NCBI GenBank assembly: GCA_965661005.1
Contig: CBFICB010000002.1
Span: 357,698-421,697, forward strand
DNA: 64,000 nucleotides
Direction: 5' to 3'
DNA from: UBA5109 sp965661005
GTDB taxonomy: Bacteria; Pseudomonadota; Gammaproteobacteria; Pseudomonadales; Pseudohongiellaceae
Shown here piece by piece: positions 52,384 through 62,069 of the stretch; the first letter of the stretch is position 1, and every line of letters begins with the position of its first letter. Position numbers and translations under genes: made by a program. The notes beneath the pieces were generated by a model, which was not told the DNA's origin, did no database searches, and saw only the letters and a program-made list of their open reading frames with translations.

Positions 52384-54051
52384 ATGGCTGACCACTTTCC
52401 AGATAAAAACGAATTCAAAGAACAGTTCCATGCACTTTTGAATCCAGAGGCAGGCTTTTATAAGGTTGTGCTGATTTACAGCATTGCGATCAGTTTACTG
52501 ACATTGGCTGTGCCTATTTCGCTGCAATTATTAGTTGATACAGTAGCCAATATAGCCCTGGTCAGAGCCGTGATCTTGATAGCCTTGCTATTATTTGTCT
52601 TGCTGTTTTTATCCGGGGTTATGTATGCCTTTAGGGCGTATGCCATGGAATTATTTTCCCGAAAGCTGTATGCCAGGATATCTGGAGAAATAGCACTGAC
52701 GGCAATGCTGGCAGAATCTCACTATTTTGAGCAGAACCATAAGTCTGATTTATTTAATCGCTATTTTGACATTCTGACGCTTAAAAAGAACATTCCAACC
52801 ATTTTGACCAATGGTTTTACGCTGATATTGCAGATGATTATTGGTTTTACTGTGGTCTCTTTTTACCATTTTTATTTTTTCATCTTTAGCATTGGCCTGG
52901 TTCTATTAATATGGTTGATTTGGAAAATCTGGGGTTGGCGTTCTATCCAAACGGCTTTTAGCCTGTCTGAAGCCAAGTATCAAACAGCAGCATGGTTACA
53001 GTCACTGTCTGTTAATAATGAAGCTTATTGGTCCTCACATCAGCCTTCTTATGCGCTGGAACAAACTGACCGATTAGTTGATGCACATATAAAGCGTCAA
53101 TCTGAGCATTTCCGTCATACCTATGCCCAACTACTGTGCATGCTGTTTTTATACGCTGCTGCCAGTGCGGTCTTACTTGGACTGGGTGGCTGGTTAGTGT
53201 TGCAGGGTCAGTTAACCCTGGGACAATTAGTCGCAGCGGAATTAATCATGTCAGCGATTTTTGTTGGCCTTCCGCCTTTAGCAGGTTATCTGGAGACTTA
53301 TTTCGATATTTGTGCAGCCGTTGAGGAATTAGCCAGATTTCAGGATGTCATTACTGAAGACCCTGAGAAAAATTCTGACATCCCTATGCCAGAAAACCCC
53401 TCAGTTGAATTCAGCAAAGTAAAGATTGAGCTCTTTAATCAGGAGATGGAATTNNNNNNNNNNNNNNNNNNNNNNNNNNNNNNNNNNNNNNNNNNNNNNN
53501 NNNNNNNNNNNNNNNNNNNNNNNNNNNNNNNNNNNNNNNNNNNNNNNNNNNNNNNNNNNNNNNNCACGATTGGTGGATACGATAATTCGGACATCCAGCG
53601 TCAACAGCTGCGTCATACAGTACGAATGATCAATCGCATTACTCTGCCACCTATTAGTGTAAGAGATTTTCTAAACCTCTTTGCTAAAGACGGAGGAAAG
53701 TATTCTCTCCAGCAAGCTCTGGCCATGCTGGAGCTGGATGATGAAATCGGTCATTTGCTGGACGGCATGGGGACCATGCTTAGTCGTGGTGCCTGGCCTT
53801 TATCGCAGCCACAGGCAATACGCCTGAAGCTTGCAAGCGCCCTGCTTTCTGAGCCGGAAATTCTGATTCTGGAAGATATAGTCGACGTGGTGGACCACGA
53901 CATTATTGATACCTTTTTGGATGCAATGCAGGGAATGGGATCAACAGTCCTGTATTACACACGACGTAGAGATGTCTCTAATTTTAAAAACATACTGGAA
54001 CTGGAAGCCGATAAGCAAACGGTATTAACAGCTAATGAAGGTGAGAATTAA
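52384..54051 (+). CDS. ABC transporter, fused membrane and ATPase domains, degenerate ATPase (contains an assembly gap)
   Basis: 555 residues counting the gap. Five to six membrane helices (about 25-320) form an ABC exporter domain; there is no N-terminal C39 peptidase domain. The ATPase domain starts near 345, and the stretch expected to hold Walker A is hidden by Ns (about residues 357-394). The visible parts are atypical: LSQPQ (473-477) for LSGGQ, ILILED (493-498) for ILILDE, and YYTRRR (524-529) where the switch His is expected. The frame is intact on both sides of the gap. The stop overlaps the HlyD start (TAATG). It is part of a type I secretion-like operon. Confidence 0.8.
   Translation: MADHFPDKNEFKEQFHALLNPEAGFYKVVLIYSIAISLLTLAVPISLQLLVDTVANIALVRAVILIALLLFVLLFLSGVMYAFRAYAMELFSRKLYARISGEIALTAMLAESHYFEQNHKSDLFNRYFDILTLKKNIPTILTNGFTLILQMIIGFTVVSFYHFYFFIFSIGLVLLIWLIWKIWGWRSIQTAFSLSEAKYQTAAWLQSLSVNNEAYWSSHQPSYALEQTDRLVDAHIKRQSEHFRHTYAQLLCMLFLYAAASAVLLGLGGWLVLQGQLTLGQLVAAELIMSAIFVGLPPLAGYLETYFDICAAVEELARFQDVITEDPEKNSDIPMPENPSVEFSKVKIELFNQEMEXXXXXXXXXXXXXXXXXXXXXXXXXXXXXXXXXXXXXXTIGGYDNSDIQRQQLRHTVRMINRITLPPISVRDFLNLFAKDGGKYSLQQALAMLELDDEIGHLLDGMGTMLSRGAWPLSQPQAIRLKLASALLSEPEILILEDIVDVVDHDIIDTFLDAMQGMGSTVLYYTRRRDVSNFKNILELEADKQTVLTANEGEN
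53454..53564. other. Assembly gap (111 N) in the ABC gene
   Basis: Run of 111 unknown bases, a multiple of three, with the same reading frame on both sides. It hides the Walker A region. Confidence 0.99.
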
Positions 54052-54667
54052 TGAAAAACTCAAATTCAACGTTAAATCATAAGCAACTATTCTCATTCGG
54101 GCATGATTATAAAAGTAACCAGCTGGAGCACTTGCTTAGTATGAGCAAAATAAAAATCCCCAGTTCCATTAAAGTGAGCTGCTGGATTATTTGTCTTGCT
54201 TTGATATTAGGAATAGCCAGCATGTGGTTACCCTGGGTACAAACAACCTCTGGTACCGGTCAGGTAACCACGCTAAACCCAAGTGACAGGGTACAAAATA
54301 TCAGTGCCATGGTTTCTGGACGTATCGCCGAATGGTATGTTCAAGATGCAGATTTTGTAAATGCGGGGGATCCGATAGTCCGCATCGCTGATGTTGATGA
54401 TCAGCTCCTGCCTCGTTTACAGGCTCAGCTTGCAGCATCTCAGCGTAAGTATCGTGCTGCTCAAGAGGCAGTCGCAACAGCAGAAATTGATTATGCCAGA
54501 CAACGGGAATTATTTGAGGAAGGTTTAAGCTCGCGTTTGAATTTTGAAGAGGCGCGAATAAAAGTTCAACAACTGATTGTATCCTTAGAGGAGGCAACAA
54601 CTGAATTGAATCAGGCAGAAACCAGCCTATCCAGACAAGGCAGCCAACTGGTTGTTGCGCCAAGAGA
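54051..54667 (+). CDS. HlyD-type membrane fusion protein, 5' part (cut by assembly gap)
   Basis: First 205 codons of a periplasmic adaptor that links an inner-membrane ABC exporter to a TolC channel. A short cytoplasmic N-terminus is followed by one membrane helix (about 41-63). The first half-lipoyl strand set follows (MVSGRIAEWYVQDADFVNAG), then a coiled-coil hairpin (about 120-195). It breaks off at QLVVAPR, the usual entry to the second lipoyl half. The ATG overlaps the ABC stop by one base, so translation is coupled. The rest is inside the 614-base gap. Confidence 0.85.
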
Positions 54668-55281
54668 NNNNNNNNNNNNNNNNNNNNNNNNNNNNNNNNN
54701 NNNNNNNNNNNNNNNNNNNNNNNNNNNNNNNNNNNNNNNNNNNNNNNNNNNNNNNNNNNNNNNNNNNNNNNNNNNNNNNNNNNNNNNNNNNNNNNNNNNN
54801 NNNNNNNNNNNNNNNNNNNNNNNNNNNNNNNNNNNNNNNNNNNNNNNNNNNNNNNNNNNNNNNNNNNNNNNNNNNNNNNNNNNNNNNNNNNNNNNNNNNN
54901 NNNNNNNNNNNNNNNNNNNNNNNNNNNNNNNNNNNNNNNNNNNNNNNNNNNNNNNNNNNNNNNNNNNNNNNNNNNNNNNNNNNNNNNNNNNNNNNNNNNN
55001 NNNNNNNNNNNNNNNNNNNNNNNNNNNNNNNNNNNNNNNNNNNNNNNNNNNNNNNNNNNNNNNNNNNNNNNNNNNNNNNNNNNNNNNNNNNNNNNNNNNN
55101 NNNNNNNNNNNNNNNNNNNNNNNNNNNNNNNNNNNNNNNNNNNNNNNNNNNNNNNNNNNNNNNNNNNNNNNNNNNNNNNNNNNNNNNNNNNNNNNNNNNN
55201 NNNNNNNNNNNNNNNNNNNNNNNNNNNNNNNNNNNNNNNNNNNNNNNNNNNNNNNNNNNNNNNNNNNNNNNNNNNNNNNNN
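54668..55281. other. Assembly gap (614 N) between HlyD and TolC parts
   Basis: 614 unknown bases. About 150 residues of HlyD and 50 of the TolC-family N-terminus are missing, which roughly fits the length shown. Confidence 0.99.
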
Positions 55282-56601
55282 GTAGATGTGTTGCGAAGCG
55301 CTAGTGAATTTTATCCAAGTATTCTGGCTGCGCAAGCAGGTATTCAGGAACAGCAAGCCGGCATATTAGCGGCAAATGGTGCATTTGATCCTCGCATTGA
55401 CGGATCGGTTTATTCTCGTGTCAACGGACTATATGACAGCACTTATACCGGAGCCGGGTTTTATCAGGATCTATCATTTATGGGAGCTGAAGTTTTCTCT
55501 GACTATTCTGTGTCTAATGGAAATTTCCCCGTCTATGAAAATCAGTTCGTCACATCGGATGCGGGGAAAGCCCGATTGGGAATTGCACTATCACTATTAA
55601 GGGATCGTGATATCGACGATCAACGTTTTGCCATTCAAAAAGCGGAAATAGAAACGGATATCGCTGAGTTTGAACTTCAAGCTGAGCAGGTGACCATTTT
55701 TCAGCAGGCCTATATTGCCTATAACCAATGGTTAATTTCTGCGCGCTTGTTTGAGGCCTACAATGAACTCCTGGATGTCGCGCTTATTCGCGGCGATGCA
55801 CTGGAAAGGCAAGTCGAAGCTGGCGATGTTGCTGAAATATTGCTTATTGAAAACCAGCAAGCCATTTTGCAGCGAGAAGCTCTGGTCGTGGATGCAAACA
55901 GACAAGTGCAGATTGCCGCAGAAAGACTCGCCTTATATTTGCGAAACGAGGATGGCCTGGCATTATTTCCAGTTTATGACGACAGCCTTCTCGTACCTGA
56001 ACAGAATGAAGAGTTTTTAGACCATCCTGTTTCTGCACTCGTAGAAGACGCTCTGAACAAAAGGCCCGATATCGCCATTGCCAGAACACTTCAGGATCAG
56101 TTTCAGTTAGAAAGACGACTGGCAGAGAACCTCGCCAAACCCCAACTGGATCTTCGTCTCTATAGCAGCAGAGATTTTGGCAACAGCCTTGCGACAAGAG
56201 TCGGCAATGACAATGTTGTTGAGCTGTCTTTTAGTATTCCCCTGGAAACCAGAACAGCCAGAGGCCAAAGAGACTCTGCCAATGCTCGACTTGTTGGTTT
56301 AGGACATGACTTGCGCTTACTCATCAATGAGGCTGAGCGTGACATGCGATCTTCTTTGGTTAACTTGCGAGCCACTTCAGAACTGAAAGATGTTGCTTTA
56401 AGAGAACTGGACGTTGCGCAAAGGTTGGCTGATGCCGAAGCAACACGATTTGCGGCCGGCACCAGTGACTTTTTCCTGCTCAATGTACGTGAACGCATGT
56501 TGGCTGAAGCGCAATTAAGACGCTGGCAAGCTGAGCTAAATCACCAGATAGCACTGGCTAACTATTATGGCGTCAGCCTGGATTTTCCTGAAATGAATTA
56601 G
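55282..56601 (+). CDS. TolC family outer-membrane channel, 3' part
   Basis: Last 439 codons of an outer-membrane efflux protein; the N-terminus and signal peptide lie in the gap. It has the typical repeat of long helices (SEFYPSILAAQAGIQEQQAG; later ALNKRPDIAIARTLQDQFQL) and paired beta strands (DPRIDGSVYSRVNG and PQLDLRLYSSRDFG). The channel completes an ABC-HlyD-TolC export path with the two preceding genes. No protein with RTX repeats or another obvious secreted substrate is seen in the window. Confidence 0.88.
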   Translation, partial: VDVLRSASEFYPSILAAQAGIQEQQAGILAANGAFDPRIDGSVYSRVNGLYDSTYTGAGFYQDLSFMGAEVFSDYSVSNGNFPVYENQFVTSDAGKARLGIALSLLRDRDIDDQRFAIQKAEIETDIAEFELQAEQVTIFQQAYIAYNQWLISARLFEAYNELLDVALIRGDALERQVEAGDVAEILLIENQQAILQREALVVDANRQVQIAAERLALYLRNEDGLALFPVYDDSLLVPEQNEEFLDHPVSALVEDALNKRPDIAIARTLQDQFQLERRLAENLAKPQLDLRLYSSRDFGNSLATRVGNDNVVELSFSIPLETRTARGQRDSANARLVGLGHDLRLLINEAERDMRSSLVNLRATSELKDVALRELDVAQRLADAEATRFAAGTSDFFLLNVRERMLAEAQLRRWQAELNHQIALANYYGVSLDFPEMN

Positions 56602-56631
56602 GCCACTTTGGTCGCCATATAAATCTGAAAA

Positions 56632-56943
56632 TCATTTATTCAATTCAATATCTGCTATCGGGCGATGCAGTTGACAACCGTATACATCATTATCCAAAAG
56701 ACTGCCGCTGACATGTTTACGCGGGAAAGATATTTTTAATGTATTGACGATACTGTACTCTATGATTTGTACATCATCCTCAACAACATCGTACAACTTA
56801 CTGACAATGTTTTTATTAATGACTCCAGACTTTACGACACGATCATACTGTTCTTTATCTACAAACATGGCATCAATCGTCAGTGTTAAGGGCCCGGCAT
56901 TTTTACTGCGTAATACTCTGCATAAATCCACCAACTTGGTCAT
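56632..56943 (-). CDS. DUF4387 family protein
   Basis: 103-residue protein opening TKLVDLCRVLRSKNAGPLTL, the characteristic start of DUF4387 proteins, then TIDAMFVDKEQYDRVV. The ATG at 56943 overlaps the stop of the AtuA-like gene by one base (TGATG), so the two are translationally coupled. The pair is a recurrent association; the small subunit probably completes the AtuA-like enzyme. Reaction unknown. Confidence 0.85.
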   Translation of the reverse strand: MTKLVDLCRVLRSKNAGPLTLTIDAMFVDKEQYDRVVKSGVINKNIVSKLYDVVEDDVQIIEYSIVNTLKISFPRKHVSGSLLDNDVYGCQLHRPIADIELNK

Positions 56944-58295
56944 CAGACTTCACTCCCAATGTNNNNNNNNNNNNNNNNNNNNNNNNNNNNNNNNNNNNNN
57001 NNNNNNNNNNNNNNNNNNNNNNNNNNNNNNNNNNNNNNNNNNNNNNNNNNNNNNNNNNNNNNNNNNNNNNNNNNNNNNNNNNNNNNNNNNNNNNNNNNNN
57101 NNNNNNNNNNNNNNNNNNNNNNNNNNNNNNNNNNNNNNNNNNNNNNNNNNNNNNNNNNNNNTTCAGTTTTGCCGACAACATCAATGACAATGCCCACCTT
57201 GGCGCAAGCCATATCAATATTTTCCGCTTCATCTTTGTTACCTCCATATACTCTAATATTCAATGTGTAGTCTTCCGTGCTTGCGGCACCGAATAAATTA
57301 TCAGCAACATGTTGGCGTGTATTAGCAATAATTTCTTCCAGGCTATCAATAAACAATTGCTCATTGGATCCAGCAATACAAACAGAACGATAGCCAGCAA
57401 GTTTCGAGCCTTCTATTTTTATGGTTTTGGTTTTAGCAGGTAAAAACTTACTCTTGGTAACTTTTACTGAACGATCATCAATCTGTTCATATTCTGATTC
57501 CCTTAAATCGGCGACCCCATCAGGTTCAACAATATAAAAAGGCGAGCTTTGTTCATACAGAGTATGTGCAGCAACACGATCAATTGTGCACTTTCTATCC
57601 AGGCTGCCCGGCTCCAGTATAAAGGCGTCCTCAGTCAGCTCGGCAGATACCGTATCCGGTCCAGCCGGAATAGCACACAAAGCGCCACACTCTATTATTT
57701 TAGCCATATGAAAAGCCAGGCCATGTGGATAGCCTTTTATGATGGGTAAGGCAGCGAAAATTGCTGTATCACAAGCTCTGCCTGCCAGTATTACTTGTGC
57801 CCCTTCTTCAAGTGCTTTGATAAATGGTTCTGTTCCTGCCTGTCCTACAATTCGAATGCTCTCATCAATACTTTGTTCAGTTAATTCCAGTTGATCACCC
57901 AATGGGATAACTTTACCTGAGCTGAGTTTATTTTTGATATAAGCTTTATCAAGTTCGGTATGTATTAAAGCCAGTTTGAATGACAGACCTTTCTCATCTG
58001 CAATTTCCAGCACTATGTCCCGTATAAAATCCAGATGTGGTTCACCACCAGCCAATCCCGCAGAACCCATAACAAAAGGCACCTTATTTTCCAGTGCCTT
58101 GGTAATACCAATTTCCAGATCACGTTTTAATGATTCATGGGTAAAGCCATATTCTCCACTACCCAGGTAATGCGGACCGGGATCAGAAGAACCACAATCT
58201 GCACCAATTAAATCGACACCCTGCGCAATTGCCCGATCTAAAGCTTCTTCAGAGAAGCCATAACCAAGCGCGGCATTTAACGAAATAATTCTCAT
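56943..58295 (-). CDS. AtuA-like (DUF1446) acyclic terpene utilisation family protein (contains assembly gap)
   Basis: 450 residues counting the gap (residues about 379-445 unknown). The N-terminus MRIISLNAALGYGFSEEALD, then GVDLIGADCGSSDPGPHYLG, and further on VILAGRACDTAIFAALP, match the DUF1446/AtuA family. AtuA belongs to the citronellol/geraniol pathway of Pseudomonas, but many members lie outside it. Frame is kept across the gap. With DUF4387 (overlap) and a 2-hydroxycarboxylate transporter (24 bp upstream), a role in carboxylic-acid catabolism is more likely than terpene use. Confidence 0.85.
   Translation of the reverse strand: MRIISLNAALGYGFSEEALDRAIAQGVDLIGADCGSSDPGPHYLGSGEYGFTHESLKRDLEIGITKALENKVPFVMGSAGLAGGEPHLDFIRDIVLEIADEKGLSFKLALIHTELDKAYIKNKLSSGKVIPLGDQLELTEQSIDESIRIVGQAGTEPFIKALEEGAQVILAGRACDTAIFAALPIIKGYPHGLAFHMAKIIECGALCAIPAGPDTVSAELTEDAFILEPGSLDRKCTIDRVAAHTLYEQSSPFYIVEPDGVADLRESEYEQIDDRSVKVTKSKFLPAKTKTIKIEGSKLAGYRSVCIAGSNEQLFIDSLEEIIANTRQHVADNLFGAASTEDYTLNIRVYGGNKDEAENIDMACAKVGIVIDVVGKTEXXXXXXXXXXXXXXXXXXXXXXXXXXXXXXXXXXXXXXXXXXXXXXXXXXXXXXXXXXXXXXXXXXXIGSEV
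56963..57161. other. Assembly gap (199 N) in the AtuA-like gene
   Basis: 199 unknown bases near the 3' end of the leftward AtuA-like gene. Frame is conserved on both sides. Confidence 0.99.
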
Positions 58296-58319
58296 CAGGT
58301 AAGTCCCTTGTGAGCCTTA

Positions 58320-59672
58320 TTATAAAATTTGAAAAAGATAACTCGCGAGTATCAGCACAAATGCTCCACCAACACGCGAAGATAACTGTGAGTATGGATA
58401 AAGCTCTATTCGCCTTGCTGCACTAAGAACCTGAAGGTCACCTGAGCCCCCTGCATCAGCCATGCAAAGCCCACCCGTTATTGCCCCCTCAATTGGATAT
58501 AAGCGGACAAAATAAGAAGTCAGACCCGCACCTATTGCTGCGCCTATCACAATAGAGATAATTACGAATAGGCTGCTAAAACTGAAAAGCGCAATGATCA
58601 CATCAAAATCAGCAGTCAGGCCAAAGGCTACTAGCATTGCAGCAAGAAAAGTCTTCATCCCCCATGCTGATAAGATTTTTAATGAGGCCTTCATTGTAGG
58701 TCCTACTACGTCTACTAAATTTAAAATAACTGCAATGATAGTCACCCAAGCGAAAAAATGCAGAGAGTTATAATGCGCCAGTAGCATTCCGGCTAATAAA
58801 ATGCTTACAACTAAAACTATTGCCGATTGCGTATTGGTCTCTTCCTTGGCAATAGGCTCCACATCGGTATTAGCTGCCTTACTTGCATTTACCTGTTCTA
58901 AATCACGCACAAGTTTTCCCTCACCACTGATGAGGGGAAAAACTTTTCCAACATAAACAAGCAATGAAGCAATCAAAATAGCAGTAAGATTACCTAATGT
59001 CAGCACTCCGATTGCATGATTAAAATATTCGGCTGCATTGCCATTTGTTACATCAGCATAAACTTCGGACATAGGTAAGGCACCTGCTCCTGCACCCCCT
59101 CCCATTATAGGTAAAAAATATCGTGTTATTACTTCTGAATAAGGCATCCCAACCAGAAATCCCGCAACAAGTCCGGCACTTGCAGCGACAATCAATCCAC
59201 CAATGACTATAGGAGCATAAGATAAAAGTGATTTTTTCAACTCGCTTGTTTGCACGCCAAGAACACTGCTTATAACCAAAGCGGCTAACAAAACATATAA
59301 AAAACCATTACCTATCATTTGTGCCTGAATGAATTGAACTTCTTCCTGCCCAATAAGACCGGCACGTGAAATCATCGCCGCTCCCGCCCAGGCAACAACC
59401 AGACCACCTCCAACCAGTGCTTTTAAAATTCGAACTCGCTCACCAATAGCATAGAAAAAAAAGGCAATAGTCCACATCACAGCATATGCACCAGCAACGC
59501 CTGCCTGAGTCAGCAAGTCCAATTGCAGAATAGCCACAGACAAAACAGCTATCAAGGCATATAGCTTAAGAGGGACCCCTTCAATATCATAAGGCTTACT
59601 GGTATCCAGAAAACGCTCCAGTAAAGCGTTTTTATTTTCCTGCTTCTTTGACGCTGGGCTTGGTGAATTCAA
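58320..59672 (-). CDS. 2-hydroxycarboxylate transporter family (CitS/CimH-type)
   Basis: 450-residue Na+- or H+-coupled transporter of citrate, malate or related acids. Both re-entrant-loop motifs of the family are visible: GGGAGAGALPMSEVYA (GGxG) and CMADAGGSGDLQVLSAA (GGSG). The Arg in SQLSSRVGGAFV corresponds to the substrate-binding Arg. About ten or eleven helices. The start is TTG at 59672 with AAGG nine bases upstream; no ATG suits. It lies 24 bp before the AtuA-like gene, clearly one operon with it and DUF4387. Confidence 0.92.
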   Translation of the reverse strand: MNSPSPASKKQENKNALLERFLDTSKPYDIEGVPLKLYALIAVLSVAILQLDLLTQAGVAGAYAVMWTIAFFFYAIGERVRILKALVGGGLVVAWAGAAMISRAGLIGQEEVQFIQAQMIGNGFLYVLLAALVISSVLGVQTSELKKSLLSYAPIVIGGLIVAASAGLVAGFLVGMPYSEVITRYFLPIMGGGAGAGALPMSEVYADVTNGNAAEYFNHAIGVLTLGNLTAILIASLLVYVGKVFPLISGEGKLVRDLEQVNASKAANTDVEPIAKEETNTQSAIVLVVSILLAGMLLAHYNSLHFFAWVTIIAVILNLVDVVGPTMKASLKILSAWGMKTFLAAMLVAFGLTADFDVIIALFSFSSLFVIISIVIGAAIGAGLTSYFVRLYPIEGAITGGLCMADAGGSGDLQVLSAARRIELYPYSQLSSRVGGAFVLILASYLFQIL

Positions 59673-59722
59673 AATTATTACCTTTTTATTAGAATTATGG
59701 CGCTTTATTGTGATTACTTAGT

Positions 59723-60733
59723 CTAAAATCCTTCCAGCACAATTTTGCCAATTGATGTGTTGCTTTCGATTTTGGTATGGGCCTTGATTAAGTTTTCGGC
59801 ATTAATAGCCCCCAAATTTTCTCCAAGAGTGGTTTTGATTTTTCCTGCATCAATCAGTTCCGACACTTTATTTAAAAGCGCTGCCTGTTCGGCAATATCA
59901 GCAGTCTTGAACATTGGACGAACAAACATAAACTCCCAATGCAAGGAAACTGATTTTTGTTTTAATTTCATAATGTCCACGCCGCCAACTGGGTCATCAA
60001 TCAAAGCAATTTTTCCTTGCGGAGCGATAATATCGACTATTTTGTCATAGTGCTGATCAGTATGAGTTAGCGAAATAACATGGGTGGCATTTTCCAAACC
60101 TATGCTACTCAGTTCATCACTAAAGGACTTATGATGATCAATAACATGATCAGCGCCCAACTCTTTAACCCAAGCCTGGCTTTCTGGTCGAGATGCTGTA
60201 CCAATAACAGTAGCCTGGGTTAATTGTGAAGCAAGTTGGACCAGGATAGAACCAACTCCTCCAGCAGCACCAACTATTAACAAACGGATATCGCCATCCG
60301 TCTGTTTAATTTCCAGTCGATCAAATAATAATTCCCAGGCCGTAATTGCTGTTAAAGGCACTGCTGCAGCTTCGGCATCGTTTAATGACTGCGGTGCTAA
60401 GCCTGCTATTCTTTCATCAACAAGATGATATTCTGAATTTGTACCTGGTCTTGTAAGATCGCCTGCATACCAAACTCGATCGCCAACTTTATAACTTGAT
60501 ACTTCACTACCCACTTCAACGACTTCACCTACTGCATCATAGCCCAATACTTTATATTCACCTTCCGGCGGTTCAGCTCTCATACGAACTTTGGTATCAA
60601 CCGGATTTACCGAAACAGCATTCACTTTCACCAGTAAATCGTTACTTTCGGGTGAAGGTTTCGGTAATTCAATATCCTCAAGTGCATTAGCTTCAGTAAG
60701 TTCTAAAGATTTTCTGTATCCAACTGCTTTCAT
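59723..60733 (-). CDS. Medium-chain NADPH quinone/alkenal reductase-like (zinc-free) oxidoreductase
   Basis: 336-residue MDR-superfamily enzyme. N-terminal GroES-like domain (LLVKVNAVSVNPVDTKVRM, VLGYDAVGEVVEVGSEV), then a Rossmann domain with LLIVGAAGGVGSILVQLA. No structural or catalytic zinc cysteines are seen, as in quinone or alkenal reductases. GGAG precedes ATG 60733. It is followed after 50 bp by the 2HCT transporter gene, perhaps one transcript. Substrate unknown. Confidence 0.88.
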   Translation of the reverse strand: MKAVGYRKSLELTEANALEDIELPKPSPESNDLLVKVNAVSVNPVDTKVRMRAEPPEGEYKVLGYDAVGEVVEVGSEVSSYKVGDRVWYAGDLTRPGTNSEYHLVDERIAGLAPQSLNDAEAAAVPLTAITAWELLFDRLEIKQTDGDIRLLIVGAAGGVGSILVQLASQLTQATVIGTASRPESQAWVKELGADHVIDHHKSFSDELSSIGLENATHVISLTHTDQHYDKIVDIIAPQGKIALIDDPVGGVDIMKLKQKSVSLHWEFMFVRPMFKTADIAEQAALLNKVSELIDAGKIKTTLGENLGAINAENLIKAHTKIESNTSIGKIVLEGF

Positions 60734-60768
60734 TTTTTCTCCGCTATAGTGTAGTTCTGGTAATTTGT

Positions 60769-61815
60769 TTAAGGATTTTTTTGTTGCTCTATTGGCAAAG
60801 ACGCCAGGTAGGCTGTGAGATTGATAATGTCATCGCCTGTCAGGTTCTTAACAACCGCTTGCATCAATGGAGACCAGGGGCCTTGTCGAGTGCCTTGTTG
60901 AAAATCATACAGTTGACGAGCGAGATAACTCGGTGAGCGTCCGCGTATGGGCGGTACAAATCCAAGACCTTGAAGTTCTTCGCCATGACAAATTGAGCAG
61001 GCGATGGTTTTATCACCGCCCGTTGTTGCCAATGCTTCACCTGCAACCACAGCACCAACAGGGACAAGTGCTCTAAATCCTGCACGTGGATTCCGCAGTA
61101 ATTCTGTGCCTTCAGGATCCACCGGCATTTCTATTATTCGTCTACCGATAGGTTCTTCACCGGCCTCATCGCCTTCAAAGGGAATGTGTAAACCACCTCG
61201 CCTAAAAGTCAGAGGTACGGTATCTGTTTCAACCACTTCTAACCATTGTCGCCATTGCATGGCGCCGTAATATTCAGCTGCCTCTTCAATTTCTTCATCA
61301 GTCATATTCACTGCAAAGGCGATCATATTGAAAGTGTTTGCTTTGGCGGTGTTGGCACTGCTGCGCAAGCCAGATCTCATGTCATGTAATTGCTGAATAA
61401 AATATTCCGGTTCAAGCGCAACCACACTCGCATTTTCGGGCTTGCCCTGCCCGGTAGGATAATGGCAAAGTGAGCAAGCCATGATTCCAGCAGATTCTCG
61501 GCCAACAGCAACAATTGAAGGCATTGAAAGATGGTCTTGAGGATACCAGTCAGCCGGACCAAAACGATTTCGAGCCTCGGTAATTGTAAACATGCCATCT
61601 GAACCAGGCAGTGAGTAAAGCGTCCCATCATCCTCTTCTTGCGGGAAAGCCGGTGAAATAGCATAGGCCCAATCAAGCTCTTCCAGTGTTGCCTGAGCCT
61701 TTACCAGTGATGAAAGTGACAGCAAAATACTCATCAAAAGTAAAAGCACTGGCGTGCCAGGTATTAATGAATCAATTGAGAATTGCTTTGGCTTAGCTAC
61801 AGAATATAAATACAT
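60769..61815 (-). CDS. Dihaem cytochrome c
   Basis: 348-residue periplasmic cytochrome c with a signal peptide or N-terminal anchor (about 20-42, ending VKAQA). Two CXXCH sites (ACSLCHYPTGQ and ACSICHGEELQG) mark two cytochrome c domains, each followed by a Met candidate. It should pass electrons from a periplasmic dehydrogenase to the respiratory chain. ATG 61815 is chosen because GAGGAG precedes it by six bases; an ATG six codons upstream lacks this. It sits 35 bp upstream of the reductase gene. Confidence 0.9.
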   Translation of the reverse strand: MYLYSVAKPKQFSIDSLIPGTPVLLLLMSILLSLSSLVKAQATLEELDWAYAISPAFPQEEDDGTLYSLPGSDGMFTITEARNRFGPADWYPQDHLSMPSIVAVGRESAGIMACSLCHYPTGQGKPENASVVALEPEYFIQQLHDMRSGLRSSANTAKANTFNMIAFAVNMTDEEIEEAAEYYGAMQWRQWLEVVETDTVPLTFRRGGLHIPFEGDEAGEEPIGRRIIEMPVDPEGTELLRNPRAGFRALVPVGAVVAGEALATTGGDKTIACSICHGEELQGLGFVPPIRGRSPSYLARQLYDFQQGTRQGPWSPLMQAVVKNLTGDDIINLTAYLASLPIEQQKNP

Positions 61816-61840
61816 TGCGCGCTCCTCAGACATCTTAAGA

Positions 61841-61867
61841 CCAAAGCGACTAATCTATAGGCTTTGG
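61841..61867. promoter_or_regulatory. Inverted repeat upstream of the cytochrome c gene
   Basis: CCAAAGC (61841-61847) and GCTTTGG (61861-61867), exact 7-bp arms with a 13-base spacer, 26-52 bases before the cytochrome c ATG. It may be an operator or a leader hairpin. Confidence 0.35.
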
Positions 61868-62069
61868 CACTAAGTATATTTTTAATTATTATTGATCTAA
61901 CCAGCACTAATATGAATGAAATTGCACTACACTTCAAATATTCATGCAAAAGACTTAATCTATCATCTGACATGAAATTGTCTCTTCCTTAATCATAACA
62001 ACCGAAGTGGTCTTAAAATATTTTTGATGATTCAGAACAATTCTCAACGCCGCCCCTGAAGCTACAGAC

